A stretch of 64,000 bases of DNA. Source: Cobetia marina (GTDB lineage: Bacteria > Pseudomonadota > Gammaproteobacteria > Pseudomonadales > Halomonadaceae). The translations under genes and the position numbers were made by a program. Of the stretch, positions 40,923-51,624 are shown one piece after another. The DNA lies in NCBI RefSeq assembly GCF_001720485.1, contig NZ_CP017114.1:310001-374000 (forward strand), given 5' to 3'. Below the pieces are notes generated by a model, which made no database searches, was not told the origin of the DNA, and saw only the letters and a program-made list of their open reading frames with translations. How positions within the stretch are numbered: the stretch's first letter is position 1; the number at the start of each line of letters is the position of its first letter.

Positions 40923-41525
40923 ATGAGCGTATTGGTCGGACGTCAGGCCCCGGATTTCGAAGCCGCAGCTGTGCTGGGCGACGGTACCATCGTCGACAAC
41001 TACAAGCTGTCTGATTCCAACGGCAAGCTGCGTGTGCTGTTCTTCTGGCCGCTGGACTTCACCTTCGTTTGCCCGTCTGAAATCATCGCCCACGACAACC
41101 GTCTGGCGAAGTTCAAGGAACTCGGCGTTGAAGTCATCGGTGTTTCCATCGATTCCCAGTTCACTCACCACGCATGGCGCAAGACCTCTCCGGACGCTGG
41201 CGGCATCGGTGAAGTCGGCTTCCCGATCGTGGCTGACGTCAAGCACGAAATCGTGCAGGCCTTCGGTGTCGAGCACCCGGAAGCTGGCGTCGCACTGCGC
41301 GCGTCCTTCCTGATCGACGAAGACGGTGTCGTTCAGCACCAGGTCGTCAACAACCTGCCGCTGGGCCGCAACGTCGACGAGATGGTCCGCATGGTCAAGG
41401 CCCTGCAGTTCCACCAGACCAACGGCGAAGTCTGCCCGGCAGGCTGGGAAGAAGGTCAGGAAGGCATGAAGGACACCGCTGAAGGTGTCGCCAAGTACCT
41501 GGCAGGTCACTCCAGCAGCCTGTAA
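40923..41525 (+). CDS. 2-Cys peroxiredoxin (AhpC/TSA family)
   Basis: Thioredoxin-dependent reduction of hydrogen peroxide and organic peroxides, 200 residues. The peroxidatic Cys is in FTFVCPSE and the resolving Cys in GEVCPAGW, the typical dimeric arrangement. The GGIG loop is present, but no C-terminal YF motif is seen (it ends KYLAGHSSSL), so it may resist hyperoxidation; that is inference. CAGGAG precedes the ATG. It lies upstream of trxB, suggesting a peroxide-defence pair, and an OxyR-like box is in front. The coding sequence has very regular high-expression codons. Confidence 0.95.
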   Translation: MSVLVGRQAPDFEAAAVLGDGTIVDNYKLSDSNGKLRVLFFWPLDFTFVCPSEIIAHDNRLAKFKELGVEVIGVSIDSQFTHHAWRKTSPDAGGIGEVGFPIVADVKHEIVQAFGVEHPEAGVALRASFLIDEDGVVQHQVVNNLPLGRNVDEMVRMVKALQFHQTNGEVCPAGWEEGQEGMKDTAEGVAKYLAGHSSSL

Positions 41526-42829
<1,304 letters not shown>

Positions 42830-42886
42830 ATGGCCTGACCCTCCGCGCTCGCGTCTCCTGACAGGCCGTCAGGGAGGCACGCACAA

Positions 42887-42920
42887 GAACGGCCCCGTGG
42901 CATGCGCTGCGGGGCCGTTC
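42887..42920. terminator. Bidirectional terminator between trxB and slyX
   Basis: Perfect 11-bp stem GAACGGCCCCG / CGGGGCCGTTC around a 12-nt loop that can itself fold, followed by TGCGTTTT on the plus strand. Confidence 0.85.
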
Positions 42921-42951
42921 TGCGTTTTGATCACAGGTGCCAGTGCTCGCT

Positions 42952-43209
42952 TCAGTAGTGAGGAGGAAGCTCGTCGGCAGGCGACAGTGAGTCGGTCTGT
43001 GTCCGTTCACTGCCAGATTCGCGCAATTGGTGCAGCTGCGCGCTCATCAGCGCGGTGAGGCGCTCGAGCGTCTCTATCTGGCGTTGCTGGGCAATCACGG
43101 TGCGATCCAGCGTCTCCAGCCAGTCATCCTGGTGGGCCAGGCGGCTTTCGAGCGCCTCCAGGCGTGCTTCCAGCCGAGCATCGCCGGGAAGATCGGTCGG
43201 GGTCGACAT
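42952..43209 (-). CDS. slyX: SlyX family protein
   Basis: A small coiled-coil protein of 85 residues. The heptad region LEARLEALESRLAHQDDWLE, then LDRTVIAQQRQIETLERL, and the terminal DELPPHY are hallmarks of SlyX. Function is unknown. It is a single gene, convergent with trxB. Confidence 0.9.
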   Translation of the reverse strand: MSTPTDLPGDARLEARLEALESRLAHQDDWLETLDRTVIAQQRQIETLERLTALMSAQLHQLRESGSERTQTDSLSPADELPPHY

Positions 43210-43708
43210 GCGCTATGAACTCCTGAAGAGAGGTGTCAGTCCCGGTGGGTGAGTCAGTGGCGTGAGGATATCACCAGCCACAAGCGGACCGACAAGGGTT
43301 GAGGGGAGGCAGGTGGTGGCATCAGACGCATTCTGGTGAGGCGTGTTAGACTGATATCGGTGTGTTCTGCCTTCTTTTCGCGCAGTGCACCTGTTGACGG
43401 CACCTGCCAGTTTCGCCTCTGGCACTGACATGGCTGCCGGTTCCATCGACTGATGTGGGGAGACTCGCATCACGAGCCACGACGTGGCCAGGCTGACACC
43501 GAGTGTCAGTCACAGCCACGGGCATCGCCGTGAGGCGTTGCGTTCAGGCAGAGGTCCGACGACTGACGGTCGCATCGCGTGTCGTCATCCTCCCGGATTC
43601 TGCCCTTGCTGCGGCGTCTGGCAGAACATTCTGATATGGATCATCTGAAGTACCCCCTTCTGCCTTGTCGCGTTCCACCTTAATCCATTGCTTAGAGAGT
43701 TTATCTTG
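43210..43708 (+). other. Region upstream of the membrane cold-shock-domain gene
   Basis: About 500 bp between divergent slyX and the cold-shock protein gene. It contains a perfect CTGACAC-CGA-GTGTCAG inverted repeat at 43493-43509. The last 40 bp are AT-rich. It is long enough for a structured leader as in cold-shock mRNAs, but I cannot confirm folding. No gene is evident. Confidence 0.5.
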
Positions 43709-44173
43709 ATGAGTTCCAAATCGTTCTTCCGTTGTTTCATCATCAGTCTGTTGCTGGCATTGCCGGCACCGTTGCTGATTGCCGTCTTCATCACCCTGAC
43801 CGGCGGCGAGCTGGCCGACACGCTGTCCACGGCACTCAGCGTCGAGGGCTTTGAACTGGCCTACGCCGCTGCTGCCGTCGCCGTCTTCATTCTGCTGCTG
43901 GTCGCCACCCTGGCCATTCCGGTGCTGACACCGCGTTCCGCGGCGCTGGCCGAAGTCGAGGACGACGATCGTGAGATCGGCGAGGTCAAGTGGTTCAACG
44001 TCAACAAGGGCTATGGCTTCGTGACCCGCGAGAGCGGTGAAGATGTCTTCGTGCACTTCCGTGCCATCCGTGGCAAGGGCCATCGCACGCTGGCCGAAGG
44101 TCAGAAGGTGCGTTACCACGTCATCAGCAATGAGCGTGGCCTGCAGGCGGATGACGTGACGGTCATCACCTGA
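43709..44173 (+). CDS. Membrane-anchored cold-shock-domain protein
   Basis: A 154-residue protein with two membrane helices (about 10-31 and 50-74), then a short acidic linker and a complete cold-shock domain (about 89-153). RNP1 appears as KGYGFV and RNP2 as VFVHF, so single-stranded nucleic acid binding is expected. With an even number of helices and the acidic linker, the domain should face the cytoplasm; this is inference. The ATG at 43709 is preferred over a TTG 21 bp earlier. It is distinct from the ordinary 70-residue soluble Csp proteins. It ends in a 40-bp perfect palindromic terminator. Confidence 0.88.
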   Translation: MSSKSFFRCFIISLLLALPAPLLIAVFITLTGGELADTLSTALSVEGFELAYAAAAVAVFILLLVATLAIPVLTPRSAALAEVEDDDREIGEVKWFNVNKGYGFVTRESGEDVFVHFRAIRGKGHRTLAEGQKVRYHVISNERGLQADDVTVIT

Positions 44174-44195
44174 TCGCTGACTCGCTCAGTGAAAG

Positions 44196-44235
44196 ACGAC
44201 AACGCCCCGCAGGCTAGCCTGCGGGGCGTTGTCGT
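44196..44235. terminator. Palindromic bidirectional terminator
   Basis: A perfect 40-bp palindrome (20-bp arms, no spacer) between convergent genes. Its outer arm is ACGACAACGCC, the same as in the terminators at 11794 and 30149. Confidence 0.88.
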
Positions 44236-44273
44236 TCATGGCCTGCACATTGGGGTGACGAGCGTCGCGTCAC

Positions 44274-44687
44274 TCAGCCCTGGTCTGGCCAGGTGAAGGC
44301 CTCTTCGCTGCCATCGGCCATGACGCGGAAGAAGCGGTCCGGCTCATCACCTGGCTGCCAGCTGCCCAGCGAGCAGCGCGCCTCGACCTGCAGCCCTCGG
44401 GCGGCGGCGCGAGCACAGTCGACATCACGTGCCCAGGGAGTGCTGGCGCTGTCGAACCACAGGCTGGCGAACCCGTCAGCGACTTTCTCCACGACCAGTA
44501 CCGCGATCTCGGCGCCGTCACGCGTGAGGCGGGTCCGGTGCTGCAGCTTGCCGGCCGGCTGGAAGACGACGACCTGCCCGAACTGCTCGCCCAGCCAGGC
44601 ACCGAGCGCTTCCAGGCTCAAGGGCTTGAGGTAGATCTCGATGTCCGGGTATTGCTCATCGGCGTCAGTGTGCGGGGTGTCGCTCAT
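44274..44687 (-). CDS. Hypothetical protein coupled to dapE
   Basis: A 137-residue soluble protein I do not recognise. It overlaps the dapE stop by 4 bp (ATGA), so it is translated from the same mRNA. Sequence features are the N-terminal block [20 protein letters not shown], a strand-rich middle ([20 protein letters not shown]) and a Trp-rich acidic C-terminus ([19 protein letters not shown]). No signal peptide or metal motif is seen. Being last in the lysine-pathway cluster suggests, but does not show, a link to that pathway. Confidence 0.8.
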   Translation of the reverse strand: MSDTPHTDADEQYPDIEIYLKPLSLEALGAWLGEQFGQVVVFQPAGKLQHRTRLTRDGAEIAVLVVEKVADGFASLWFDSASTPWARDVDCARAAARGLQVEARCSLGSWQPGDEPDRFFRVMADGSEEAFTWPDQG

Positions 44688-45883
44688 GCCGTGGTCTCTC
44701 GGGTCGCGGGGACAAACAGGTATTCCAGGATGTGTTCATAGGCACTGGAGAGCTGGTCCAGGTCGCTGGCCATGACGCGTTCATCGATCTTGTGGATGGT
44801 CGCGTTGACCGGCCCCAGCTCTACCACCTGGGTGCCGAGCGTGGCGATGAAGCGTCCGTCCGAGGTGCCGCCGGAGGTGGACAGTACCGGCTTGCGTCCC
44901 AGCGCGCGTTCCACGCCGTGCACGGCGGCATCGACCAGCGCGCCTTCCGGTGTCAGGAAGGGCTCGCCGCTCAGGTTCCACTCGATCTCGACGTCCAGAC
45001 CGTGCTTCTCGAGGATCTCGTAGGTGCGACGCTTGAGGTCATCGGCGGTCAGCTCGGTGGAATAGCGGAAGTTGAACACCACTTCCAGCTCGCCGGGGAT
45101 GACGTTGGTCGCGCCGGTACCGCCACGGATGTTGGAAATCTGGAAGCTGGTTGCCGGGAAGAAGTCGTTGCCGTCGTCCCAGTGTTCAGCGGCCATGGCG
45201 GCCAGTGCCGGGGCGGCCTCGTGGATCGGGTTGCGTGCCAGGTGCGGATAGGCCACGTGGCCCTGCACGCCTTTCACGTGCATGACGGCACCCAGCGAGC
45301 CGCGACGGCCATTCTTGATCACGTCACCGGCATAGTCGGTGGAGGACGGCTCGCCGACGATGCAGTAATCCAGGCGTTCGTGGTGCTCGCGCAGATACTC
45401 GACCACCGCGCGGGTACCGTGAACCGCCGGGCCTTCCTCATCGGAGGTGATCAGGAAGGCGATGCGGCCTTCGTGGTCCGGGTTGGCGGTCACGAAGCGC
45501 TCGGTGGCGGTCAGCATCGCGGCCAGCGAGCCCTTCATGTCGGCGGCACCACGGCCACACAGGAAGCCGGCGTCATCGATGCACGGTGAGAACGGCGGGT
45601 ACTGCCAGTTGGCTTCCGGGCCGGTGGGCACGACGTCGGTGTGGCCGGCGAAGGCCAGCACCGGACCATGATGACCGCGTACTGCCCAGAAATTCTCGAC
45701 ATCACCGAAGGGCAGGCGGGTGATCGTGAAGCCAAGTGCCTCGAGACGGTCGATCATCAGGGCCTGGCAGTCCAGATCATCCGGTGTGACGGAAGGGCGT
45801 TCGATCAGGTCGAAGGCCAGTTCCAGCGTCGGCGAGAGATTGCTGGGGCGTGACGGAAGCGGTGCGTGTGAATCAGTCATCAT
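44684..45883 (-). CDS. dapE: Succinyl-diaminopimelate desuccinylase
   Basis: Zinc-dependent hydrolase of about 399 residues that frees LL-diaminopimelate from its N-succinyl form. M20 metallopeptidase motifs are visible: [39 protein letters not shown] and CIVGEPSS carry the metal ligands and catalytic Glu, and the dimerisation domain has [14 protein letters not shown]. Start: ATG 45883 or the adjacent ATG 45880. It lies downstream of dapD, with which it forms the succinylase branch. Confidence 0.95.
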   Translation of the reverse strand: MMTDSHAPLPSRPSNLSPTLELAFDLIERPSVTPDDLDCQALMIDRLEALGFTITRLPFGDVENFWAVRGHHGPVLAFAGHTDVVPTGPEANWQYPPFSPCIDDAGFLCGRGAADMKGSLAAMLTATERFVTANPDHEGRIAFLITSDEEGPAVHGTRAVVEYLREHHERLDYCIVGEPSSTDYAGDVIKNGRRGSLGAVMHVKGVQGHVAYPHLARNPIHEAAPALAAMAAEHWDDGNDFFPATSFQISNIRGGTGATNVIPGELEVVFNFRYSTELTADDLKRRTYEILEKHGLDVEIEWNLSGEPFLTPEGALVDAAVHGVERALGRKPVLSTSGGTSDGRFIATLGTQVVELGPVNATIHKIDERVMASDLDQLSSAYEHILEYLFVPATRETTA

Positions 45884-45991
45884 GGGCCATCGCTGCAGGC
45901 GTCGCCGCGAGGAGCGGCAACGCGAAATTCGGGGGAGACGAAATGTCTTCGTGCCGGCTCGAGCATCGCTGCCCGAGCCGGAAGATGCCGC

Positions 45992-46027
45992 GGCTACCTG
46001 TCTGGCTCACTTGCCTGACAGGCAGCC
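45992..46027 (-). terminator. Imperfect hairpin after dapD
   Basis: A 15-bp stem with two mismatches and a 6-nt loop lies 11 bp after the dapD stop on the minus strand. It is probably an attenuating structure between dapD and dapE, not a strong terminator. Confidence 0.4.
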
Positions 46028-46037
46028 GTCACGCGCC

Positions 46038-47063
46038 TCAGTTGTGGGCGTGCAGGGCATCGTTGAGCGCGATGGCGCTCTTGTTTGTGCGGCACTCGAC
46101 ACGGCCGGTGACGGAGTTGCGACGCAGCAGCAGGTCGTCCTGGCTCGCCAGCTCACGGGCCGCGACCGTCTCGACTTCCTGGCCTTCGTTGTCGAAGACC
46201 ATGACCTTGGTGCCGGCGGTGATGTAGAGGCCAGCTTCCACGGTGCAGCGATCGCCCAGCGGGATGCCGATGCCGGCATTGGCGCCGATCAGGCAGCCTT
46301 CGCCGACCTTGATGACGATGTTGCCGCCACCGGACAGGGTGCCCATGGTGGAGCAACCGCCGCCCAGATCAGAGCCCTTGCCGACGAAGACGCCCGCGGA
46401 GATGCGGCCTTCGATCATGCCCGGGCCTTCGGTGCCGGCATTGAAGTTGCAGAAGCCTTCGTGCATCACGGTGGTGCCTTCGCCCAGGTAGGCGCCCAGA
46501 CGCACACGCGCGGTGTCGGCGATACGAATGCCGGTCGGCACCACGTAGTCGGTCATCTTCGGAAACTTGTCGACGCAGTCCACGGATAGGGTGCGACCTT
46601 CCAGGCGGGCCTTGAGGCGACGCGCCGGCAGCTCCTCGATGTCGATGGCGCCTTCGCTGGTCCAGGCGACATTCTTGAGCAGACCGAACATGCCGGTCAG
46701 ATCGATGCCGTGCGGACGCACCATGCGGTGAGACAGCAGGTGCAGCTTGAGGTAGACCTCCGGCACGCTCTGCGGGGCGGCGTCTTCCTCGATGAACATG
46801 GCGACCAGCGGGCGCTGGCTGGCGGCCAGGCTCTCGGCCAGTTCGGCCTGGGCGCTGTCACCGGCGTCGCGCAGGGCGCTGGCCAGGGCGGCGCAGTGTT
46901 CCGGCAGGAAGCTGGTGGCGGTGGTGCCAGCCGGTGCGTCCAGTGCCTTGCGAGCGGCGTCAGCAACGGCAGCGGTCGGCTTGAACAGCGGGGCAGGATA
47001 GTAGACTTCCAGCCAGTCGCCGGTGGTGTTCTGGGTGCCGATTCCGAGGGCAAGGCTCAACAT
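46038..47063 (-). CDS. dapD: Tetrahydrodipicolinate N-succinyltransferase
   Basis: Transfers succinyl from succinyl-CoA to tetrahydrodipicolinate, opening the succinylase route to lysine and diaminopimelate. The 341-residue length is the Pseudomonas type, longer than the 274 residues of E. coli DapD. The left-handed beta-helix is shown by hexapeptide-like repeats such as GAYLGEGTTVMHEGF, RISAGVFVGKGSDLGGG and IGANAGIGIPLGD. The start at 47063 has GGAGA upstream; a 24-residue extension overlapping arsC is rejected. It is 40 bp after the arsC-like gene on the same strand. Confidence 0.95.
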   Translation of the reverse strand: MLSLALGIGTQNTTGDWLEVYYPAPLFKPTAAVADAARKALDAPAGTTATSFLPEHCAALASALRDAGDSAQAELAESLAASQRPLVAMFIEEDAAPQSVPEVYLKLHLLSHRMVRPHGIDLTGMFGLLKNVAWTSEGAIDIEELPARRLKARLEGRTLSVDCVDKFPKMTDYVVPTGIRIADTARVRLGAYLGEGTTVMHEGFCNFNAGTEGPGMIEGRISAGVFVGKGSDLGGGCSTMGTLSGGGNIVIKVGEGCLIGANAGIGIPLGDRCTVEAGLYITAGTKVMVFDNEGQEVETVAARELASQDDLLLRRNSVTGRVECRTNKSAIALNDALHAHN

Positions 47064-47103
47064 CGTGTCAATCTCCGGGGTGTCCAGTGGTGTAAGGGGT
47101 AGC

Positions 47104-47460
47104 TCAGTCCTGCGGTTCGTAGACCGCCTTGTCATAGCCGATCACCAGATCCATCTCATTGTCGGCGGGATGACGCTCGAGAATGGGACGCTTGATCAGG
47201 GTCGGGTGCTCCAGCATCAATGCACGTGCCGAGTTGGCATCGAGGCTGTCACGTTGTTCATCGCTCAGGTTGCGCCAGCTGGTGCTGCGCTTGTTGAGCA
47301 GGCTGCTCCAGGCGGTCTGCTCCAGCCAGGATTCCAGCAGGCTGGCGGAGAGGCCATCCTCACGCAGGTCATGCCAGCGATAGGGCACGCCCCGGTCGTC
47401 GAGAGCGCGGCGCGCCTTGCGGCAGGTATCACAGGTCTTGATGCCGTAGAGCACGTGCAT
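47104..47460 (-). CDS. ArsC/Spx family protein (YffB-like)
   Basis: A thioredoxin-fold protein of 118 residues. The N-terminus MHVLYGIKTCDTCRKARRAL carries a CxxC, and the family blocks SLLNKRSTSWRNLSDEQRD and LMLEHPTLIKRPIL follow. It is closest to E. coli YffB, which also sits beside dapE. No arsenic genes are nearby, so true arsenate reduction is unlikely; glutathione or small-thiol chemistry is the usual guess. AAGGAG precedes the ATG. It is between dapC and dapD on one strand. Confidence 0.9.
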   Translation of the reverse strand: MHVLYGIKTCDTCRKARRALDDRGVPYRWHDLREDGLSASLLESWLEQTAWSSLLNKRSTSWRNLSDEQRDSLDANSARALMLEHPTLIKRPILERHPADNEMDLVIGYDKAVYEPQD

Positions 47461-47544
47461 GGCGGTCTCCTTGAGCCAATCCACCCCGCCGCGCGGGGCT
47501 GTCATCCAGTGTTGGGCTGCTGTCAGCCCGTGCAGGCCTGGCGC

Positions 47545-48744
47545 TCAGCGCAGGCGTTCGACGAAGCGACGCAGGCGCCGGGCGGCTTCGACGGTCTGTT
47601 CCAGTTCGGCCACCAGCGCCAGACGAATGCGTCCGGCGCCCGGATTCACGCCGTCCACCTCACGCGCCATGTAGCTTGCCGGCAGCACGCCGACGGCCTC
47701 CTCACGCAGCAGCTCGCGGGTGAAGGCGGCGTCATCCCCGCCCGGCACGGCCGGGTAGAGATAGAAGCTGGCTTCCGGGGTCGGGAAGTCCATCACCGGC
47801 GCGAGGATCTCGGTCACGGCGGCAAACTTCTCGCGGTAGGCGTCGCGATTGGCCAGCACGTGGGCTTCATCATTCCAGGCGGCGATGGAGGCGTGCTGGT
47901 GGTGCAGCGGCATCGCGCAGCCGTGATAGGTGCGGTAGTGACGGAAGCGACGGATCACCTCGCCATCGCCGGCCACGAAGCCGGAGCGCAGGCCCGGCAG
48001 GTTGGAGCGCTTGGACAGCGAGTGGAAGACCACGCAGCGCGCGTAGTCATCACGACCCATGGCGGCACAGGCTTGCAGCAGGCCCGGCGGCGGTGTGGCT
48101 TCGTCGAGGTAAAGCTCCGAATAGCACTCGTCGGAGGCGATCAGGAAGTCGTGCTCGTCAGCGAGGCGAATCAGCTGCTGGAAGTCGGCCAGCGGCGTCA
48201 CCGCGCCGGTGGGGTTGCCCGGCGAGCAGACGAAGACGATCTGGGTGTCACGCCATACCTCGGCCGGCACCGCGGCATAGTCGGGGCGGAAGCCGTTCTC
48301 GGCGGGGCAGGGCAGGTAGGTGACCTCGCCGCCGGCCAGCAGCGTCGCGCCTTCGTAGATCTGATAGAAGGGATTCGGCACCAGTACGCGCGCCGGACGC
48401 GTGCTGTCCAGCGAGGCCTGGATGAAGGCGAACAGTGCCTCGCGGGTGCCGGTGACCGGCAGGACCTGCTGGTCGATATCCGGGGTGGCGTTGAGCGAGA
48501 AGCGCTTCTCCAGCCAGCTGGCGATCGCGGAGCGCAATTCCGGCAGGCCGCCGGTGGCGGGATACTTGGCCACGCCCATGATGTGCTCGCGCAGGGTGTC
48601 GAGCACGAACTCGGGCGGCGCGTGACGCGGCTCGCCGATGGTCAGCGCAATCGGGTCCAGAGCGGGGTTGGGGACGACGCCCTCGCGCAGCTTGGCCAGG
48701 GTTTCAAACGGGTAGGGCTTGAGCTGGTCGAGATCCGGGTTCAT
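47545..48744 (-). CDS. dapC: Succinyldiaminopimelate aminotransferase
   Basis: PLP-dependent class I aminotransferase, 399 residues, forming N-succinyl-LL-2,6-diaminopimelate. The N-terminus MNPDLDQLKPYPFETLAKLR and LTIGEPRHAPPEFVLDTL match DapC rather than general aspartate aminotransferases. PLP Lys context is HSLSKRSNLPGLRSGFVAG, with SPGNPTGAV and SDECYSELY before it. The long upstream extension of the ORF is GC-rich and not conserved. It heads the dapC-arsC-dapD-dapE series. Confidence 0.94.
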   Translation of the reverse strand: MNPDLDQLKPYPFETLAKLREGVVPNPALDPIALTIGEPRHAPPEFVLDTLREHIMGVAKYPATGGLPELRSAIASWLEKRFSLNATPDIDQQVLPVTGTREALFAFIQASLDSTRPARVLVPNPFYQIYEGATLLAGGEVTYLPCPAENGFRPDYAAVPAEVWRDTQIVFVCSPGNPTGAVTPLADFQQLIRLADEHDFLIASDECYSELYLDEATPPPGLLQACAAMGRDDYARCVVFHSLSKRSNLPGLRSGFVAGDGEVIRRFRHYRTYHGCAMPLHHQHASIAAWNDEAHVLANRDAYREKFAAVTEILAPVMDFPTPEASFYLYPAVPGGDDAAFTRELLREEAVGVLPASYMAREVDGVNPGAGRIRLALVAELEQTVEAARRLRRFVERLR

Positions 48745-48847
48745 GCACGTTCCATGGGTGATGGCCGTTGCCGGCCGAGCAGGAAGGAAGGCGTCCGCGA
48801 GTCCGCCGGACTGCCATGCAGGTCGACTCGCGATTATAGGGAAGGCG

Positions 48848-48876
48848 GCCGGTCCCCTCAATCGCGGGGTGCCGGC
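48848..48876 (-). terminator. Possible terminator hairpin of glnD
   Basis: Stem GCCGG-CCCC / GGGG-CCGGC with a one-base asymmetry, 32-60 bp after the glnD stop. No T-tract follows on the minus strand. Confidence 0.4.
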
Positions 48877-48907
48877 GGCCTCTCGCTGTTCATGCCTGCG
48901 TGACGTG

Positions 48908-51619
48908 TCAGCCGCGCTCGCCGACCTGGAGCACTTCGGTCAGGGCATCACGCAGGCGCGTCTGGCGCTCTGGGTCGGTGATCGGCTCACCGGCGCGGTC
49001 AGTGATGAAGAAGATATCCTCGACGCGCTCGCCCAGGGTGACGATCTTGGCGGCATCGATGGCGATCTCGTGCTCCATGAACACGCGGCCGATGCGCGCC
49101 AGCAGACCCGGGCGGTCAGAGGCGATCACTTCCAGCACGCTGCGGCCATTGGTGTAGTCCTGGCTGAGCGTGATGCGTGGCGCGATGCGGAAATGCTTGA
49201 GCTGACGCGGCGTGTGACGGTTGACGATCACCGAGTAGTCATCCGGATCATCCAGCTCTTCGACCAGATGGGTGCGGATGTCGGCGAGACGTGCGGCATC
49301 GCGGATCGGCTCACCGTCGTCATCGAGCAGGATGAAGGTGTTGAGCGTCCAGTTGTGGCTCGAGGTGGCGATGCGTGCATCGTGGATCGAGAGCCCCAGC
49401 TGCTCCAGTGCCGCCGCCGTGGCGGCAAACAGGTTGTCCACCGAGCGGGTATGGATGAAGACCTTGGTGCCGCCTTCGGTCATCTCTTCGGTGGGGGCAC
49501 TGGTCAGCACCAGCGGCAGAGGTTCGCCATGCTCGTCCAGCTGGGGCGATGCCTGACGTGCCAGGATGCCCTGGGTGTGCCAGGCCACCTCGCTGGGCGC
49601 GTAGCGTACGAAGTAGTCGTCACCGAGGCTGGCCCACAGCGCTTCGGCGTCGCTGCGTGAGGTGCCCATGCCGGCCAGCAGTGACAGGGCTTCCTCGCGG
49701 GTCTCGGCGATCCATTCGTGGCGTTCCGGCGGATGCTCCAGGCCCCGTCGCAGCGCCCTGCGCGTCTCCATGTGCAGCTGACGCAGCAGCGCCGCTCGCC
49801 AGCCATTCCACAGCGAGGGGTTGGTGGCATTGATGTCGGCCACCGTCAGCACGTAGAGGTAGTCGAGATGCGTCTCGTCGCCGACGATCTCGGCGAAGCG
49901 CGTGATGATCTCGGGGTCGGCGATGTCCTGCTTCTGTGCGGTCATCGACATCAGCAGATGGTGGCGCACCAGCCAGCTCAGGGTGCGAGTGTCGCGCTGG
50001 CTGAGATCATGACGGCGGGCGAAGTCCTCGATTTCCAGTGCGCCGATCTCGGAGTGATCGCCGCCGCGTCCCTTGCCGATGTCATGATAGAGCCCCGCGA
50101 TCCACAGCAATTCCAGCTTGGGCAGTTCACGGATCAAGGCGGCGGCGACGGGGAATTCCTCTTCCGCGTCAGGGGCGCGGAATTCCTGGGCGACCTTGAG
50201 CAGACGCAGGGTGTGGGCATCGACGGTGTAGACGTGGAACAGGTCATGCTGCATCAGGCCGACGGCACGACCGAAGGCCGGCAGGTACTTGCCGAGGATG
50301 CCGTAGCGCGCCATGCGCTTGAGGACGCGTGGCACGTTGCCGCCGGAGCGCATCAGCTCCATGAACAGGCTCTGGTGACGGACGTCGTCACGGAAGGCGT
50401 CATCGATCTGGTGACGATGATCACGCAGTGCGCGGATGGTGTCGGCGCGCACGCCCTCGATCTCGGGGTGCTGGGCCATGAGCAGGAACAGCTCCAGCAG
50501 CGCGGCGGGGCGACGGCGGAACACGCCTTCCTCGCGCAGGCTGATGTAGCCGCTGCGAATCTCGAAGCGCGGATTGAGCGGCACGATGTTGACCGGCTCG
50601 TCATGGCGCAGGATGGCCTCATCGAAGTGCTGCAGCAGCATGTCGTTGAGGCCCGCCAGGGCGGTGACGTGGCGATAGTAGCGCTTCATGAACTGCTCGA
50701 CCGCCAGGTGCTCGGGCGTGTCCTGGAAGCCGAACAGCTCGGCGATGGTGCGCTGGTGGTCGAACAGCAGCCGGTCCTCGGCGCGTCCGGCCAGCATGTG
50801 CAGCGCGAAGCGCACCTGCCACAGGAAGGCCTGGCCCTGGCTGAGGATGCGCAGCTCGGCGTCATTCATGAAGCCCAGCTCGACGAGGTTGTCGTAGCGC
50901 TCGACCCCGAAGTGACGCTTGGCGACCCAGCCGATCATCTGGATATCGCGCAGGCCACCGGGGGATGACTTGATGTTGGGCTCGAGGTGATATTCGGTAT
51001 TGGCGAACTTGTGGTGGCGAGCGATCTGCTCCTGCCACTTGGCCTCGAAGAAGGCCTCGGCCGGCCACAGACGGTCGGTACCCAGGCGCTCGCGCATGGC
51101 CTCGCGCAGCCGCTGCGGGCCGGCGATGACACGGGATTCCAGCAGGTTGGTGATCACGGTGACGTCGGCACGGGCCTCACGTTCGCAGTCACTCAGCGAG
51201 CGCACCGACTGGCCGATCTCGAGCCCGATGTCCCAAAGGAAGGTGATGAAGGCGGACAGCGCCTCACGGTAGGGGATGTCATCGTCCTGCTCCAGCAACA
51301 GCAGCAGGTCGATGTCGGAGTGCGGGTGCAGCTCACCACGGCCATAGCCGCCCACGGCGAGCAGGGCGATGCCATCATCCGGCCAGGCCTGGCGTTGCCA
51401 GGCGATGGCCAGCAGGCGATCGATGGCGCGGGCTCGGCCATGGATGAGGTCGCGGATGTCGGCACCCGCCTTGAAGCGGGCCTCGAGACGCTCCTGTACC
51501 TGTGCCAGAGCCCGCTTGAACAGCGGGATGGGCGTCTTCGTCGTGGCCAGCTCGCCGTCGAAGGTGACGGCATCGTAGAGCGCTTCACGCTCGACGAAGT
51601 GGTAGTGGTGCAGGAGCAT
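48908..51619 (-). CDS. glnD: Bifunctional uridylyltransferase / uridylyl-removing enzyme GlnD
   Basis: Nitrogen sensor that uridylylates PII proteins when glutamine is low and removes UMP when it is high. The 903-residue chain has the nucleotidyltransferase motif GGYGRGELHPHSDIDLLLLL (about 85-105), a long helical linker, the HD hydrolase motif GLYHDIGKGRGGDHSEIG (about residues 505-525) and two C-terminal ACT domains that bind glutamine (the last with VLEVIASDRPGLLARIG). The start at 51619 is 5 bp after the map stop. The glnD-map order is as in E. coli. Confidence 0.96.
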   Translation of the reverse strand: MLLHHYHFVEREALYDAVTFDGELATTKTPIPLFKRALAQVQERLEARFKAGADIRDLIHGRARAIDRLLAIAWQRQAWPDDGIALLAVGGYGRGELHPHSDIDLLLLLEQDDDIPYREALSAFITFLWDIGLEIGQSVRSLSDCEREARADVTVITNLLESRVIAGPQRLREAMRERLGTDRLWPAEAFFEAKWQEQIARHHKFANTEYHLEPNIKSSPGGLRDIQMIGWVAKRHFGVERYDNLVELGFMNDAELRILSQGQAFLWQVRFALHMLAGRAEDRLLFDHQRTIAELFGFQDTPEHLAVEQFMKRYYRHVTALAGLNDMLLQHFDEAILRHDEPVNIVPLNPRFEIRSGYISLREEGVFRRRPAALLELFLLMAQHPEIEGVRADTIRALRDHRHQIDDAFRDDVRHQSLFMELMRSGGNVPRVLKRMARYGILGKYLPAFGRAVGLMQHDLFHVYTVDAHTLRLLKVAQEFRAPDAEEEFPVAAALIRELPKLELLWIAGLYHDIGKGRGGDHSEIGALEIEDFARRHDLSQRDTRTLSWLVRHHLLMSMTAQKQDIADPEIITRFAEIVGDETHLDYLYVLTVADINATNPSLWNGWRAALLRQLHMETRRALRRGLEHPPERHEWIAETREEALSLLAGMGTSRSDAEALWASLGDDYFVRYAPSEVAWHTQGILARQASPQLDEHGEPLPLVLTSAPTEEMTEGGTKVFIHTRSVDNLFAATAAALEQLGLSIHDARIATSSHNWTLNTFILLDDDGEPIRDAARLADIRTHLVEELDDPDDYSVIVNRHTPRQLKHFRIAPRITLSQDYTNGRSVLEVIASDRPGLLARIGRVFMEHEIAIDAAKIVTLGERVEDIFFITDRAGEPITDPERQTRLRDALTEVLQVGERG

Positions 51620-51624
51620 CGTGA

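Noticed and set aside
47104..47460. Arsenic resistance gene
   Set aside because: No arsR, arsB or arsH is nearby, and the protein matches the YffB/Spx-like branch in a lysine gene cluster.
47023..48903. 626-codon open frame on the plus strand opposite dapC and the arsC-like gene
   Set aside because: It crosses two real genes and their gap, lacks any family motif, and has shadow-type composition.
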